Positions 26,594 to 36,700 of a stretch of DNA of 64,000 nt are shown here, piece after piece. The notes beneath the pieces were generated by a model, which saw nothing but the letters and a program-made list of their open reading frames with translations, had not been told where the DNA came from and searched no databases. Made by a program: the position numbers and the translations under genes. The stretch lies in contig NZ_PGES01000001.1 in the NCBI RefSeq assembly GCF_002797895.1, forward strand, positions 2,790,001-2,854,000, read 5' to 3'. The stretch is from Janthinobacterium sp. 67. Lineage in GTDB: Bacteria; Pseudomonadota; Gammaproteobacteria; Burkholderiales; Burkholderiaceae_D. Position 1 is the stretch's first letter; each line of letters begins with the position of its first letter.

Positions 26594-27805
26594 ATGTCCA
26601 AGTTTCGTCTCGCTCATCTCGGCCTCGTCATGGCCGCTATCGGTTTTACCGCAGCAACTCCCGTAATCGGCCTGGGCTCGCTGGCATACGCCGCGGACAC
26701 CGTGCGTGCCGAAGTGGGCAAGCCACTGCAAGAAGCGCAAAAACTCGCTAGCAGCGGCAAAAACAAGGAAGCGCTGGCCAAGCTGCGCGAAGCTGACAGC
26801 GTCGGCGGCAAGACCGCCTTTGAAAGCTACCAGATCGAGCGCGTGCGCGCCTCGGCCGCTGCCGCCGCCGGCGACAACGGCACCGCCATCAAGGCTTTCG
26901 AAGCCGTCATCAATTCCGGCCGCCTGAGCGCCGCCGAAGCCCCCAAATTTACCCAAGCGCTGGCAGGCATGTACTACCGCGCCAAGGACTGGCCGAATAC
27001 CATCACCTGGATCAAACGTTCGCTGAAAGACCGCGAAGATCCACAGATGCGCGAACTGCTGATCCAGACCTACTACGTCAGCGGCAACTACGCCGAAGCG
27101 GCGAAAGAACTGCAGTCGCGCGGCGGCAACTCGGAAGCGAGCCTGCAAATGCTGGCCAACATCCAGTTGAAACAGAACGACAAGGCCGGCTACGTGGCCA
27201 CCCTGGAAAAACTGGCCGGCAGCTATCCGAAGACCAGCTACTGGGCCGACCTGCTGAACCGCGTGTCGGGCAAGCCTGGTTTCTCGCAGCGCCTGGGCCT
27301 GGACGTCCAGCGCCTGCGCCTGGCTAACGGCCTGTTCAGCAAGCCATCCGAATACATGGAAATCAGCCAGTTGGCCTTGCAAGCAGGCAATCCTGGCGAA
27401 GCGCTGAGCATCATCGAGCAGGGCTACAAAAAAGGCGTGCTGGGCACCGGCGCCGATGCCGCCCGTCACCAGCGCCTGAAAGACCTGGCCCTGAAGACCC
27501 AGGCCGACCTGAAGGCCAATGCCGCCAAGTCGGAAGCGGAATACGTCAAGAACAAGGACGCCGACAGCTTGAGCAAGCTGGGCTTCGCCCTGGTCTACGA
27601 TGGCCAGGCAGAAAAAGGCCTGGGCTTGATGAATGACGCCGTGAAAATGGGCACCGCCAAGTATCCGGAAGAAGCCAAGCTGCACCTGGGCATCGCCTAC
27701 ATCCACGCCGGCAAGAAATCCAACGCATCGACCGCGCTGAAAGCCGTCAAGGGCACGGATGGTGCTGCGGACCTGGCCCGCTACTGGGCATTAATGAACA
27801 AGTAA
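26594..27805 (+). CDS. Periplasmic tetratricopeptide-repeat protein of the TonB locus
   Basis: A 403-residue exported protein: signal peptide to LAYAADTV (about residue 34), then helical repeats across the whole length (for example LLIQTYYVSGNYAEAAKELQ, EISQLALQAGNPGEALSIIE and AKLHLGIAYIHAGKKSNAST), typical of tetratricopeptide proteins. TPR proteins associated with TonB systems are known (such as TtpC-type and Shewanella/Caulobacter relatives) and are thought to help the motor engage receptors; assignment here rests on position and repeats only. The gene lies 78 bases after the second exbD but behind a strong terminator. A bidirectional terminator follows at 27855-27890. Confidence 0.85.
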   Translation: MSKFRLAHLGLVMAAIGFTAATPVIGLGSLAYAADTVRAEVGKPLQEAQKLASSGKNKEALAKLREADSVGGKTAFESYQIERVRASAAAAAGDNGTAIKAFEAVINSGRLSAAEAPKFTQALAGMYYRAKDWPNTITWIKRSLKDREDPQMRELLIQTYYVSGNYAEAAKELQSRGGNSEASLQMLANIQLKQNDKAGYVATLEKLAGSYPKTSYWADLLNRVSGKPGFSQRLGLDVQRLRLANGLFSKPSEYMEISQLALQAGNPGEALSIIEQGYKKGVLGTGADAARHQRLKDLALKTQADLKANAAKSEAEYVKNKDADSLSKLGFALVYDGQAEKGLGLMNDAVKMGTAKYPEEAKLHLGIAYIHAGKKSNASTALKAVKGTDGAADLARYWALMNK

Positions 27806-27828
27806 GACAATATCGCCAAGATATTGTC
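27806..27828 (+). other. Hairpin directly after the TPR gene
   Basis: GACAATATC and GATATTGTC form a perfect 9-bp stem with a 5-base loop, beginning at the base after the stop codon. No T-tract follows; the real terminator is 27 bases further on. Confidence 0.5.
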
Positions 27829-27854
27829 GGGCAGCTAGTCGAGTGCCCGCCGCG

Positions 27855-27892
27855 AAAAGCGTTGCCAGCACACCCGCCGGCAACGCTTTTTA
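27855..27892. terminator. Bidirectional-type terminator after the TonB locus
   Basis: A perfect 12-bp stem (AAAAGCGTTGCC and GGCAACGCTTTT, 12-base loop) gives a T-run on either strand. Confidence 0.85.
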
Positions 27893-27995
27893 TCATTTCA
27901 GCAGGGAAATTACCCCTGCGCCCGCCCTGCCGGGTGTGCATCCCTGAAACAGTCCGTATAATCCCCCTTTTGGCACAGTTTTTCATCAGATTCCT

Positions 27996-28967
27996 ATGAA
28001 GGTATTCCGCGGACTTCCCAATGCCCAGGCACGAGCGCCTTGCGCTCTGACCATCGGCAATTTTGACGGTGTCCACATCGGCCATCAGGCCTTGCTGGCG
28101 CGCGTGCGCGAAGCTGCCACCGAACTCGGCATCGAAGCGGCCGTGATGACGTTCGAACCGCACCCGCGCGAGTTCTTTGCGCAGCGCGCGGGCGACCTGT
28201 CGAAGGCGCCGCAGCGCATCGCCAACCTGCGCGACAAGCTGCAATCGCTGGACGACGCCGGCATCGACCGTGTCGTCGTCGAGCACTTCAGCGCCCAGTT
28301 CGCCGCCCTGACGCCGCAGGAATTCACGGAAAAAGTCCTCGTCGACGGCTTGCACGTGAAATGGCTGATGGTCGGCGACGACTTCTGCTATGGCGCCCGG
28401 CGCGCCGGCGACGTGGCCATGCTGCAGGAAGCGGGCCGCCAATACGGTTTCCACGTAGAAACTCTGCCGACGGTGATGAATGGCAGCACGCGCATTTCCT
28501 CGTCGGCCGTGCGCCTGGCGCTGGCCGCCGGCGATTTCCCGCTGGCCACGCAATTGCTCGGCCATCCCTACGCCATTTCCGGCCATGTGATCCACGGCCA
28601 GAAACTGGGCCGCACCCTCGGTTTCCCCACCCTGAACCTGCGCGTGGCGCACCGCCCCGCCCTGTCCGGCATCTTCATCGTGCAGGTGCACGGCCTGGGG
28701 CCGGCGCCGCTGCCGGCCGTGGCCAGCCTCGGCGTGCGCCCTACCGTCGACGACAGCGGCCGCGTCTTGCTGGAAGTGCATCTGTTCGATTTCGCCCAGT
28801 CCTGCTACGGCAAGCTGGTACGCGTGGAATTCCTGGAAAAGCTGCGCGACGAAGAAAAGTACGACGACTTGCCCACCCTGACGGCCGCCATCGAGCGCGA
28901 CTCGAACCAGGCGCGCGCCTACTTCGAGCAGCGCAGCGGCGCCATTACCGCCACCGACCGAATTTGA
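27996..28967 (+). CDS. ribF: Bifunctional riboflavin kinase / FAD synthetase
   Basis: RibF phosphorylates riboflavin to FMN and adenylates FMN to FAD. The 323-residue protein has the N-terminal adenylyltransferase fold ([16 protein letters not shown] near residue 23, and [10 protein letters not shown] near 168) and the C-terminal riboflavin kinase domain ([20 protein letters not shown] and [20 protein letters not shown]). Length fits. It is followed 67 bases later by ileS and then lspA, the conserved ribF-ileS-lspA order of many Gram-negatives, which indicates an operon. Confidence 0.97.
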   Translation: MKVFRGLPNAQARAPCALTIGNFDGVHIGHQALLARVREAATELGIEAAVMTFEPHPREFFAQRAGDLSKAPQRIANLRDKLQSLDDAGIDRVVVEHFSAQFAALTPQEFTEKVLVDGLHVKWLMVGDDFCYGARRAGDVAMLQEAGRQYGFHVETLPTVMNGSTRISSSAVRLALAAGDFPLATQLLGHPYAISGHVIHGQKLGRTLGFPTLNLRVAHRPALSGIFIVQVHGLGPAPLPAVASLGVRPTVDDSGRVLLEVHLFDFAQSCYGKLVRVEFLEKLRDEEKYDDLPTLTAAIERDSNQARAYFEQRSGAITATDRI

Positions 28968-29034
28968 CGCCGGCCAACTCCGCCGCCTGGCGGCACCCGC
29001 CGCCGCAAACCATTCAATATCATTAAAGAAGATT

Positions 29035-31935
29035 ATGTCCGATCAAAACAAGCCAGCCACGCCCAAGCAGAACAAGAAGCCAGAAAGCAAATACCCGGTC
29101 AACATGACGGAAACCCCGTTCCCGATGCGCGGCGACATGGCCAAGCGCGAGCCGCAATGGGTACAGCAATGGCAAGACAAGAAAGTCTACGAGCGCGTGC
29201 GCAAGGCCGCCGCCGGCCGTCCGAAATTCATCCTGCATGACGGCCCGCCGTACGCGAATGGCGATATCCACCTGGGCCACGCCGTCAATAAGATCCTCAA
29301 GGACATGGTCGTCAAATCGCGCTCGCTGGCCGGCTTCGACGCGCCGTATGTACCGGGCTGGGATTGCCACGGCATGCCGATCGAGATCCAGATCGAAAAA
29401 CTGCACGGCAAGAACCTGCCGACGGCCGACGTGCTGGAAAAAGCGCGCGCCTACGCCAACGTGCAGGTCGAGCGCCAGAAGAAGGATTTCATCCGCCTGG
29501 GCGTACTGGGCGAGTGGGACAACCCTTACCTGACGATGGCGCACGGCAATGAAGCGGACGAATTGCGCGCGCTGGGCAAGCTGCTGGAAAAAGGCTATGT
29601 CTACCGCGGCCTGAAACCCGTCAACTGGTGCTTCGACTGCCAGTCGGCCCTGGCCGAGGCGGAAGTGGAATACGCGGAAAAACGCGATCCCGCCATCGAT
29701 GTCGGGTTCAAGTTCGCCGAGCCGGCCAAACTGGCGGCCGCCTTCGGCCTGCCATCGCTGCCGACCGATAACGGCTACATCGTCATCTGGACCACGACGC
29801 CGTGGACCATCCCGTCGAACCAGGCGCTGAACGTGCACCCGGAAGTCAAATATGCGCTGGTGAAGACCGAGCGCGATGGCCAGCCACTGCTGCTGATCCT
29901 GGCGCAAGACCTGGTCGTGGCCAGCCTGGCCCGCTTCAAGCTCGAGGGCACGACGATCGCCACCTGCGACGGCGCGGCCCTGGCCGGCATCAGCTTCCGC
30001 CACCCGCTGCATGCATCGGACGCGTTCTACGACCGTTTGTCGCCCCTGTACCTGGCCGAATACGTGACCACGGAAAGCGGCACCGGCGTGGTGCACTCGG
30101 CGCCAGCCTACGGCCTGGACGACTTCATCTCGTGCAAGGCGCACGGCATGAAGGACGACGACATCATCAAGCCCGTCATGGGCGACGGCAAGTTCGCCTC
30201 GACCCTGCCCCTGTTCGGCGGCATGACCATCTGGGAAGCGTCGAAGCCGATCTGCAACGCCCTGCGCGAAGCGGGCGCGCTGTTCGAAGTCAAGATGTTC
30301 GACCACAGCTACATGCATTGCTGGCGCCACAAGACGCCGATCATCTACCGCGCCACCTCGCAGTGGTTCGCCGGCATGGACGTGACACCAAAAGACGGCG
30401 GCGCGACCCTGCGCGAAACGGCCCTGAAAGGCATCGCAGAGACCGAGTTCTTCCCGGACTGGGGCCAGGCGCGCCTGCACGGCATGATCGCCAACCGTCC
30501 CGACTGGACCCTGTCGCGCCAGCGCCAGTGGGGCGTGCCGATGGCCTTCATCGTGCACAAGGAAACGGGCGACCTGCATCCACGCACGCCGGAATTGCTG
30601 GAGCAAGTGGCCAAACTGATCGAAAAAGACGGCATCGAGGCATGGCAGGCGCTGGACCTGCAAGACCTGATCGGCGACGAAGCGGCCATCTACGCGAAGA
30701 ACAAGGACACCTTGGACGTGTGGTTCGATTCCGGCGCCACGCACCAGACGGTGCTGGGCGGCCCGCAAGGCCACGGTTCGCACTCGACGCAGCTGCAATT
30801 CCCGGCCGACCTGTACCTGGAAGGCTCGGACCAGCATCGCGGCTGGTTCCACTCGTCGCTGCTCGTGTCGTCGATGCTCAACGGCCGTCCGCCGTACAAG
30901 GCCCTGCTGACGCACGGCTTCACGGTCGATGGCGAAGGCAAGAAGATGTCGAAGTCGCTGGGCAATACGCTGGCGCCGCAAAAGATCTCGGACACCCTGG
31001 GCGCGGACATCCTGCGCCTGTGGATCGCCTCGACCGACTACACGGGCGAGCTGTCGATCTCCGACGAGATCCTGAAGCGCGTGACGGAATCGTACCGCCG
31101 CATCCGCAACACCCTGCGCTTCCTGCTGGCCAATACGTCGGACTTCAATCCGGCCACGGACGCCGTGCCGGTGGCGGAAATGTTCGAGATCGACCGCTAT
31201 GCGCTGGCCAACATGGCATCGCTGCAAACGCAGATCGAAAACAACTACGCGCGCTACGAATTCCACCCGGTCGTGTCGAAGCTGCAGACGTACTGCTCGG
31301 AAGACCTGGGCGGCTTCTACCTGGACATCCTGAAGGACCGGTTGTACACCTCTGGCTTGAGCTCGCACGCGCGCCGTTCCGCGCAGACGGCCCTGTGGCA
31401 CATCACGCAAAGCCTGCTGCGCCTGATGGCTCCTGCCCTGTCGTTCACGGCCGAAGAAGCATGGGCCGTCTTCGCCGGCAGCGAAGCGTATGCCGCCAGC
31501 GATGAAACCATCTTCACGCAAACCTGGTGGCAGCTGCCGGCGGTGGCGGATGCGGCCGAGCTGCTGGAAAAATACACGGCCCTGCGCGCCGTGCGCACGG
31601 ATGTCACGAAACAGCTGGAAGACTTGCGCACCTCGGGCGCCATCGGTTCGTCGCTGCAAGCGGAACTGACAATCAAGGCCGCGCCGATGAAATACAAGCT
31701 GCTCACCACCCTGGGCGAGGACCTGAAGTTCGTCTTCATCACCTCGCAGGCAAGCGTGGTCGAAGTGCTTGAGGAAGCGGCAGAAGAGGTGGTCGTGGCC
31801 GCGTCGACGGCGCCGAAGTGCGAGCGCTGCTGGCACTACCGTGCGGACGTGGGCACGGACGCCGCGCATGCTACCCTGTGCGGCCGCTGCGTCAGCAATC
31901 TGTTTGGAAAAGGCGAATCGCGCCGCTTCGCCTAA
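29035..31935 (+). CDS. ileS: Isoleucyl-tRNA synthetase
   Basis: Class I aminoacyl-tRNA synthetase of 966 residues that charges tRNA-Ile, with an editing domain for valine. Seen: the HIGH-type motif [13 protein letters not shown] at residues 71-83, the editing-domain segments [14 protein letters not shown] and [16 protein letters not shown], the KMSKS loop at 637-641 and the C-terminal zinc-binding pairs CERC and CGRC. It is the bacterial type 1 enzyme (the one sensitive to mupirocin as a family property). It lies between ribF and lspA. The long open frame on the other strand is a shadow. Confidence 0.98.
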   Translation: MSDQNKPATPKQNKKPESKYPVNMTETPFPMRGDMAKREPQWVQQWQDKKVYERVRKAAAGRPKFILHDGPPYANGDIHLGHAVNKILKDMVVKSRSLAGFDAPYVPGWDCHGMPIEIQIEKLHGKNLPTADVLEKARAYANVQVERQKKDFIRLGVLGEWDNPYLTMAHGNEADELRALGKLLEKGYVYRGLKPVNWCFDCQSALAEAEVEYAEKRDPAIDVGFKFAEPAKLAAAFGLPSLPTDNGYIVIWTTTPWTIPSNQALNVHPEVKYALVKTERDGQPLLLILAQDLVVASLARFKLEGTTIATCDGAALAGISFRHPLHASDAFYDRLSPLYLAEYVTTESGTGVVHSAPAYGLDDFISCKAHGMKDDDIIKPVMGDGKFASTLPLFGGMTIWEASKPICNALREAGALFEVKMFDHSYMHCWRHKTPIIYRATSQWFAGMDVTPKDGGATLRETALKGIAETEFFPDWGQARLHGMIANRPDWTLSRQRQWGVPMAFIVHKETGDLHPRTPELLEQVAKLIEKDGIEAWQALDLQDLIGDEAAIYAKNKDTLDVWFDSGATHQTVLGGPQGHGSHSTQLQFPADLYLEGSDQHRGWFHSSLLVSSMLNGRPPYKALLTHGFTVDGEGKKMSKSLGNTLAPQKISDTLGADILRLWIASTDYTGELSISDEILKRVTESYRRIRNTLRFLLANTSDFNPATDAVPVAEMFEIDRYALANMASLQTQIENNYARYEFHPVVSKLQTYCSEDLGGFYLDILKDRLYTSGLSSHARRSAQTALWHITQSLLRLMAPALSFTAEEAWAVFAGSEAYAASDETIFTQTWWQLPAVADAAELLEKYTALRAVRTDVTKQLEDLRTSGAIGSSLQAELTIKAAPMKYKLLTTLGEDLKFVFITSQASVVEVLEEAAEEVVVAASTAPKCERCWHYRADVGTDAAHATLCGRCVSNLFGKGESRRFA

Positions 31936-31975
31936 AGCAGCAAACCGGGACGGGATGACTCCCGCCCCGCTCCCA

Positions 31976-32007
31976 CCGCCGCTGCCCGCAAGAGTAGCGG
32001 CGGCTTT
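31976..32007 (+). terminator. Weak terminator/attenuator between ileS and lspA
   Basis: CCGCCGCT and AGCGGCGG pair over 8 bp with a 12-base loop, followed by CTTT only. It probably lets part of the transcripts through to lspA. Confidence 0.4.
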
Positions 32008-32024
32008 ATCTTCCCTGGAAAAAT

Positions 32025-32534
32025 ATGGCCACTAAAAACCGTTTTTCATCGAAATCGTCATCCTCGGCGTCGCTCGTGCCCTGGCTGGGCATTGCCGCCA
32101 TCGTCATCCTGTTCGACCAGATCACCAAGATCACGATCCTGAAGACCTTCCGCTACGCGCAAGAGATGGTCATCACCTCGTATTTCAACCTGGTGCTCGC
32201 ATATAACAAGGGCGCCGCGTTCAGTTTCCTGTCCGACCAGGGCGGCTGGCAGCGCTATTTCTTCACCGGCATCGCCCTGGCGGCCGCCATCTACATCATC
32301 TATCTGCTGAAAAAGCACGCGGGCCAGCGCATGTTCTGCTGGGCCCTGGCGCTGATACTCGGCGGCGCGCTGGGCAACGCCATCGACCGCCTGATGTATG
32401 GCCACGTGGTCGATTTCCTCGACTTCCACTGGAAAAGCTGGGGCCACTTCCCCGCTTTCAATATCGCCGACAGCGCCATCTGCATCGGCGCGGCCCTGTT
32501 CATCATCGATGAACTGCGCCGGGTAAACAAATAA
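32025..32534 (+). CDS. lspA: Lipoprotein signal peptidase (signal peptidase II)
   Basis: Inner-membrane aspartyl protease that removes signal peptides from diacylated prolipoproteins. The 169-residue protein has four membrane segments and both catalytic aspartate motifs: [20 protein letters not shown] and [11 protein letters not shown]. The N-terminal cytoplasmic stretch is Ser/Lys-rich and longer than in E. coli. The gene follows ileS at 89 bases with a weak hairpin in between; coaBC follows 17 bases later, so all are probably one transcription unit. Confidence 0.97.
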   Translation: MATKNRFSSKSSSSASLVPWLGIAAIVILFDQITKITILKTFRYAQEMVITSYFNLVLAYNKGAAFSFLSDQGGWQRYFFTGIALAAAIYIIYLLKKHAGQRMFCWALALILGGALGNAIDRLMYGHVVDFLDFHWKSWGHFPAFNIADSAICIGAALFIIDELRRVNK

Positions 32535-32551
32535 ACACGCGGGAGAACGGC

Positions 32552-33772
32552 ATGGAATTGTCCGGCAAAAAAATCGTCCTGGGACTGTCAGGCGGCGTCG
32601 CCTGCTACAAGGCGGCGGAACTGTGCCGCGCGCTGACCAAGGCCGGCGCCTCGGTGCAAGTGGTGATGACGGATGCCGCCAGCCACTTCATCACGGCCGT
32701 CACGATGCAGGCGCTGTCCGGCCACCCCGTGCACACGAGCCAGTGGGATGCGCGCATAGCCAACAACATGGCGCATATCGATCTGACGCGCCATGCGGAC
32801 GCCATCCTGATCGCGCCGTGTTCGGCAGACTTCATGCGCAAGCTCGCGCACGGCGTGTGCGACGACCTGCTGTCAACCCTGTGCCTGGCCCGTCCCGCCC
32901 ACCTGCCCCTGCTGGTGGCGCCGGCCATGAACGTGGAAATGTGGCAGAACCCCGCCACGCAACGCAATGTGCAGCAGTTGCGCGACGACGGCATCAAGCT
33001 GTTCGGCCCGGCCGCCGGCGAACAGGCATGCGGCGAAGTTGGCCTGGGCCGCATGCTGGAACCGGAGCAATTGCTGACGGAGCTGATCGCCGCCTTCCAG
33101 CCGAAAGTCCTGGCGGGCAAGCGCGTGCTGGTCACGGCAGGACCCACGTTCGAGGCCATCGACCCCGTGCGCGGCATCACCAATCTGTCTTCGGGCAAGA
33201 TGGGCTATGCGGTGGCGCGCGCGGCGCGCGAAGCGGGCGCCGAGGTGCTGCTCATTTCCGGCCCCACGGCCCTGGACGCGCCATTCGGCGTGCGCCGCAT
33301 CGACGTGCAAAGCGCGCAGCAGATGCATGACGCCGTGCTGGCCCACGTCGACGGCCAGCACGTCTTCGTCGCCGTGGCCGCCGTGGCCGACTGGCGCGTG
33401 GCCAACGCCAGCGACCAGAAGATGAAAAAGCAGGCCGACGGCTCCGTGCCCGAACTGCAGTTCGTGCAAAACCCCGACATCCTGGCCACCGTGGCGGCAC
33501 GCACGAACCTGGCCGGCTACCCGTATTGCGTGGGCTTTGCCGCCGAATCGGAAAACCTCGTGGAATTCGGCTCGACCAAGCGCGAGAAAAAGGGCATTCC
33601 CCTCCTTGTCGGCAATATCGGCCAGAACACGTTTGGCCAGGACGACAACACCATCATCCTGTTCGACGAGGAAGGCCATACCGTGCTGCCGCGCGCCTCG
33701 AAACTGAACCTGGCGCGCCAGCTGATTTCGGAAATCTCGAAGCGCATTGCCAAGAATTCGCTGCTCAAATAA
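32552..33772 (+). CDS. coaBC: Bifunctional phosphopantothenoylcysteine decarboxylase/phosphopantothenate-cysteine ligase
   Basis: Two steps of coenzyme A synthesis in one 406-residue polypeptide. The CoaC half (about 1-190) shows GLSGGVACYKAAEL, the active-site histidine in NMAHIDLTRHAD, PAMNVEMWQNPAT and the clamp cysteine in ACGEVGLGRM. The CoaB half (about 190-406) starts VLVTAGPTFEAIDPVR and contains AVAAVADWRV and NDVG-like LVGNIGQNTFG. A GGGAGA site at 32541-32546 supports the start. Next comes dut, a neighbour pair found in most proteobacteria. Confidence 0.97.
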   Translation: MELSGKKIVLGLSGGVACYKAAELCRALTKAGASVQVVMTDAASHFITAVTMQALSGHPVHTSQWDARIANNMAHIDLTRHADAILIAPCSADFMRKLAHGVCDDLLSTLCLARPAHLPLLVAPAMNVEMWQNPATQRNVQQLRDDGIKLFGPAAGEQACGEVGLGRMLEPEQLLTELIAAFQPKVLAGKRVLVTAGPTFEAIDPVRGITNLSSGKMGYAVARAAREAGAEVLLISGPTALDAPFGVRRIDVQSAQQMHDAVLAHVDGQHVFVAVAAVADWRVANASDQKMKKQADGSVPELQFVQNPDILATVAARTNLAGYPYCVGFAAESENLVEFGSTKREKKGIPLLVGNIGQNTFGQDDNTIILFDEEGHTVLPRASKLNLARQLISEISKRIAKNSLLK

Positions 33773-33807
33773 TCCTTTTAAACGACTTAGCTTAGTTAGT
33801 TAGATTC

Positions 33808-34257
33808 ATGAAAAATATCGACATCAAGATCCTCGACGCCCGCATGAAAGAACTGCTGCCGGCCTACGCCACGCCAGGCAGCGCCGGCCTGGACCTGCGC
33901 GCCTGCATCGATGAAGCCATCACTATCGAAGCCGGCCAGACGGTGCTCATACCCACCGGCCTGGCCATCCACATCGGCGACCCGTCGTATGCGGCCATGA
34001 TTTTGCCGCGCAGCGGCATGGGCCACAAGAACGGCATCGTCCTGGGGAATCTGGTAGGCTTGATCGACTCCGATTATCAGGGCCAGCTGATGGTATCGAC
34101 CTGGAACCGGGGCCAGAGCGCTTTCACGCTCAACCCCATGGAACGCCTGGCGCAGCTGATTATCGTGCCGGTGCTGCAAGTGGGCTTTAACGTCGTCGAG
34201 GAATTCGGCGACAGCGAACGCGGTGTTGGCGGTTTCGGCAGCACCGGCAAACATTAA
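33808..34257 (+). CDS. dut: dUTP diphosphatase
   Basis: Trimeric dUTPase of 149 residues that hydrolyses dUTP to dUMP, keeping uracil out of DNA and feeding dTMP synthesis. All five motifs are visible, including GSAGLDLRA (1), [20 protein letters not shown] (2 and 3), and the flexible C-terminal arm [12 protein letters not shown] (5). The start codon lacks a clear Shine-Dalgarno; the 25 bases before it are a run of TTAG repeats. It lies 35 bases after coaBC and 10 bases before the next gene. Confidence 0.98.
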   Translation: MKNIDIKILDARMKELLPAYATPGSAGLDLRACIDEAITIEAGQTVLIPTGLAIHIGDPSYAAMILPRSGMGHKNGIVLGNLVGLIDSDYQGQLMVSTWNRGQSAFTLNPMERLAQLIIVPVLQVGFNVVEEFGDSERGVGGFGSTGKH

Positions 34258-34267
34258 GGACTTTTTT

Positions 34268-35371
34268 ATGCCAGGTTTCCGCCATCTGATCCCAGCCCCA
34301 ACCTCGCTGCGCCGATTGGCCACTCCTCTCCTGTTGGCCACTGCGGCCATCCTTGCCGGCTGCACCACGCCGGCGACGAATGTCAGCGGCCCGTTCAACA
34401 TCGTGCCGGCGCCCGATGCGCCCGCGCCGACGGCGCAGCAAAAGGCGGCGCAGGAAGAACTGGTGAAGATGGTGGCGCTGCAGGACCGCCTGTCGAAAGT
34501 CTCGGCGCCCCTGCTGATCAACAATGCGGACCTGTGCAAGACGTATGCGCGCAACCTGCTGGGCTTCACGGCGCAGAACAAGTATTCCTACCCTGGCATC
34601 TATGCCGACGCGGCGCAGGCAGCGCTCGGCTACGGTGAACAGATGCAGGTGTCCGGCGTCTTGCCGGGCAGCGGCGCCGCGCGCGCCGGCTTGCGCAAGG
34701 GCGACGGCTTGCTGGCCGCCGAAGGCAAGCCGCTGCCGGCCGGCCCGAAAGCGGAAGGCCCGTTCGGCGCCATCGTCGGCCCGCTGGCCTCGAAAAGCGC
34801 GAGCCTGAACATGACCATCGCCCGCGACGGCCAGCAGCAGGACATCAAGATTCCCGTCACGCGCGCCTGCGCCTTCCGCGTCGCCCTGGGCAATGCGGAC
34901 AATATCAACGCGTATTCGGATGGTTCGCGCATCATGCTCACGCGCGGCATGATCAACGCGGCGCAAAACGACGAAGGCATCGCCTTCGTCATCGCCCGCG
35001 AAATGGCCCACAACATCCTCGACCACGCGCGCAGCCAACGCACGGCAGGTACGGCCGCCACCATCATCGACAGCCTGGGCGCCGTGCAGCCCGACGTGTC
35101 GATGCTGACGGGCACCGCCGGCATCAAGGCCATGCCGCAGGAACTCGACGTGCAGGCCGACACCCTGGCCATCTACCTGCTGGCGCGCGCCGGCTACAAC
35201 GTCGACAATGCCGCCCGCTTCTGGCAGCGCCTGGCCACGCAAGTGCCGGCCACGGTCGCCAACGGCTACACGGCCCTGCATCCGGGCACCAACTCGCGCA
35301 TGGCGGCCATCAACCGCGCCGTCATCGACGTGCGCGCCAAGCAGGCGGCGAAGAAGCCGTTGAAGCCTTAA
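34268..35371 (+). CDS. PDZ-containing lipoprotein of the M48 peptidase family, zinc ligands apparently lost
   Basis: A lipoprotein of 367 residues: signal peptide ending in the lipobox LAGC (Cys about residue 31), a PDZ-like region (about 110-190, VSGVLPGSGAARAGLRKGDG) and an M48/BepA-like catalytic domain. The expected HExxH helix reads IAREMAHNIL: the first histidine is Arg244 (codon CGC at 34997-34999), while E245 and H248 remain. In the third-ligand segment the usual EAD reads QAD (ELDVQADTLAIYLLARAGYN). Two of three zinc ligands thus look replaced, which suggests a non-catalytic chaperone or scaffold. AAGGA at 34256-34260 supports ATG 34268. It follows dut by 10 bases. Confidence 0.8.
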   Translation: MPGFRHLIPAPTSLRRLATPLLLATAAILAGCTTPATNVSGPFNIVPAPDAPAPTAQQKAAQEELVKMVALQDRLSKVSAPLLINNADLCKTYARNLLGFTAQNKYSYPGIYADAAQAALGYGEQMQVSGVLPGSGAARAGLRKGDGLLAAEGKPLPAGPKAEGPFGAIVGPLASKSASLNMTIARDGQQQDIKIPVTRACAFRVALGNADNINAYSDGSRIMLTRGMINAAQNDEGIAFVIAREMAHNILDHARSQRTAGTAATIIDSLGAVQPDVSMLTGTAGIKAMPQELDVQADTLAIYLLARAGYNVDNAARFWQRLATQVPATVANGYTALHPGTNSRMAAINRAVIDVRAKQAAKKPLKP

Positions 35372-35385
35372 CGCGACAGTTTAGT

Positions 35386-35526
35386 TCAGGCGCCCGGGAA
35401 ATTCGGGAAATACGTTCCCATGATCCAGGTCAGGGCGCCGCAAAACACCACCGCCAGGAACAGGGCGATGAGCAGTTTGCCAAACTTGGGGATGCCGTCG
35501 TCTTGCGTTTTTTGGTCGTTCGACAT
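35386..35526 (-). CDS. Small single-span membrane protein (46 residues)
   Basis: Not seen by length-filtered gene finders. Read on the minus strand from ATG at 35526, the frame encodes MSNDQKTQDDGIPKFGKLLI and a hydrophobic helix (about residues 17-36, with an internal Cys) followed by a short aromatic tail (GTYFPNFPGA). GGAG lies seven bases before the ATG. Hydrophilic N-terminus, single helix, good ribosome site and a slot between two convergent/divergent neighbours all favour a real gene. Function unknown. It would be transcribed divergently from xdhC. Confidence 0.65.
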   Translation of the reverse strand: MSNDQKTQDDGIPKFGKLLIALFLAVVFCGALTWIMGTYFPNFPGA

Positions 35527-35624
35527 GAAAACTCTCCGCAGGCTGTTGGAGAGCGTAGTATAGCCACAATATTGAAGAATATTCCATACTTTGCCGCGTA
35601 CTTGCGGCTTTCCTTCCGCGCCCC

Positions 35625-36632
35625 ATGGACAGCATCGACCTTGAAGTTCTGAAAACCAGCGCCGCCTGGCTCGCCGCAGGACACCGCTGCGAACTCGTCA
35701 CCGTCATCAAGACCTGGGGCTCCAGCCCCCGCCCCGTGGGCGCCACTCTGGCCATCTGCGACGATGGCACGGTGGTCGGTTCCGTCTCCGGCGGCTGCAT
35801 CGAGGATGATCTGATCGACACCGTGCGCGTGCACGGCATCGTGCGCACGCAGCCTGAAATCGTCAGCTACGGCATCAGCGCCGACGAAGCGCACCGCTTC
35901 GGCCTGCCCTGCGGCGGCACCATCGAACTGGCCATCGAACCGCTGCATGCGGGCAGCGGCGTGGCCGAACTGCTGGCGCGCCTGGAAGCGCATGAACTGG
36001 TCGAACGCCGCCTGGATCTCGAAAGCGGCGCCGTCACCCTGCGGCGCGCCACGCCGGGCGCGGTGCTGGCCCTGGAAGATGGCGTGCTCACCACGCAGCA
36101 CGGCCCCCGCTGGCGCTTGCTGATCATCGGCGCCAGCCAGCTGTCGCGCTTCGTCGCGCAAATCGCCACAGCCATGGACTACCACGTCATCGTCTGCGAC
36201 CCGCGCGAGGAATACCGGGGCGGCTGGAACGTGCCCGGCGTGCCGCTGCTGCACGCCATGCCCGACGACCTCGTGCTGGAATTGAAACTCGACAGCCGCA
36301 GCGCCGTCGTCGCCCTCACGCATGACCCCAAGCTCGACGACCTGGCCCTGATGGAAGCGTTGAAATCGCCCGCGTTCTACGTGGGCGCCATCGGCTCGCG
36401 CGCCAACAATGCCAAACGGCGCGAGCGGCTGCTGCAGTTCGACGTCAGCGCGGAACAGCTGGCGCGCCTGCATGGCCCCATTGGCCTCTACATCGGCAGC
36501 AAGACGCCGGCCGAAATCGCCATTTCCATCCTGGCCGAACTGACGGCCGTGAAAAATGGCGTGCCCGACGCCCTGCAGATCCAGCATGCGGCGGCCCTGA
36601 GCCCGCCCACCACCGACATCTGCGCCCGCTAA
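35625..36632 (+). CDS. xdhC: XdhC family protein (MoCo insertion/sulfuration factor)
   Basis: XdhC proteins bind molybdenum cofactor, promote its sulfuration and pass it to molybdenum hydroxylases. The 335-residue protein has the N-terminal XdhC/CoxI domain (TVIKTWGSSPRPVGATLAIC, SVSGGCIEDDLI) and the C-terminal Rossmann-like domain (LLIIGASQLSRFVAQIA, YVGAIGSRANNAKRR, GLYIGSKTPAEIAISILAEL). Its likely client is the two-subunit hydroxylase at 40090-42869, about 3.5 kb downstream. Transcription probably starts in the AT-rich stretch at 35560-35600. Confidence 0.93.
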   Translation: MDSIDLEVLKTSAAWLAAGHRCELVTVIKTWGSSPRPVGATLAICDDGTVVGSVSGGCIEDDLIDTVRVHGIVRTQPEIVSYGISADEAHRFGLPCGGTIELAIEPLHAGSGVAELLARLEAHELVERRLDLESGAVTLRRATPGAVLALEDGVLTTQHGPRWRLLIIGASQLSRFVAQIATAMDYHVIVCDPREEYRGGWNVPGVPLLHAMPDDLVLELKLDSRSAVVALTHDPKLDDLALMEALKSPAFYVGAIGSRANNAKRRERLLQFDVSAEQLARLHGPIGLYIGSKTPAEIAISILAELTAVKNGVPDALQIQHAAALSPPTTDICAR

Positions 36633-36700
36633 GGCAAAAAGCAAGAAACGCGGTGCGCCCGCAGCGCTTCCCTGATACGCTCCCTGATTTCCCGCCCACC

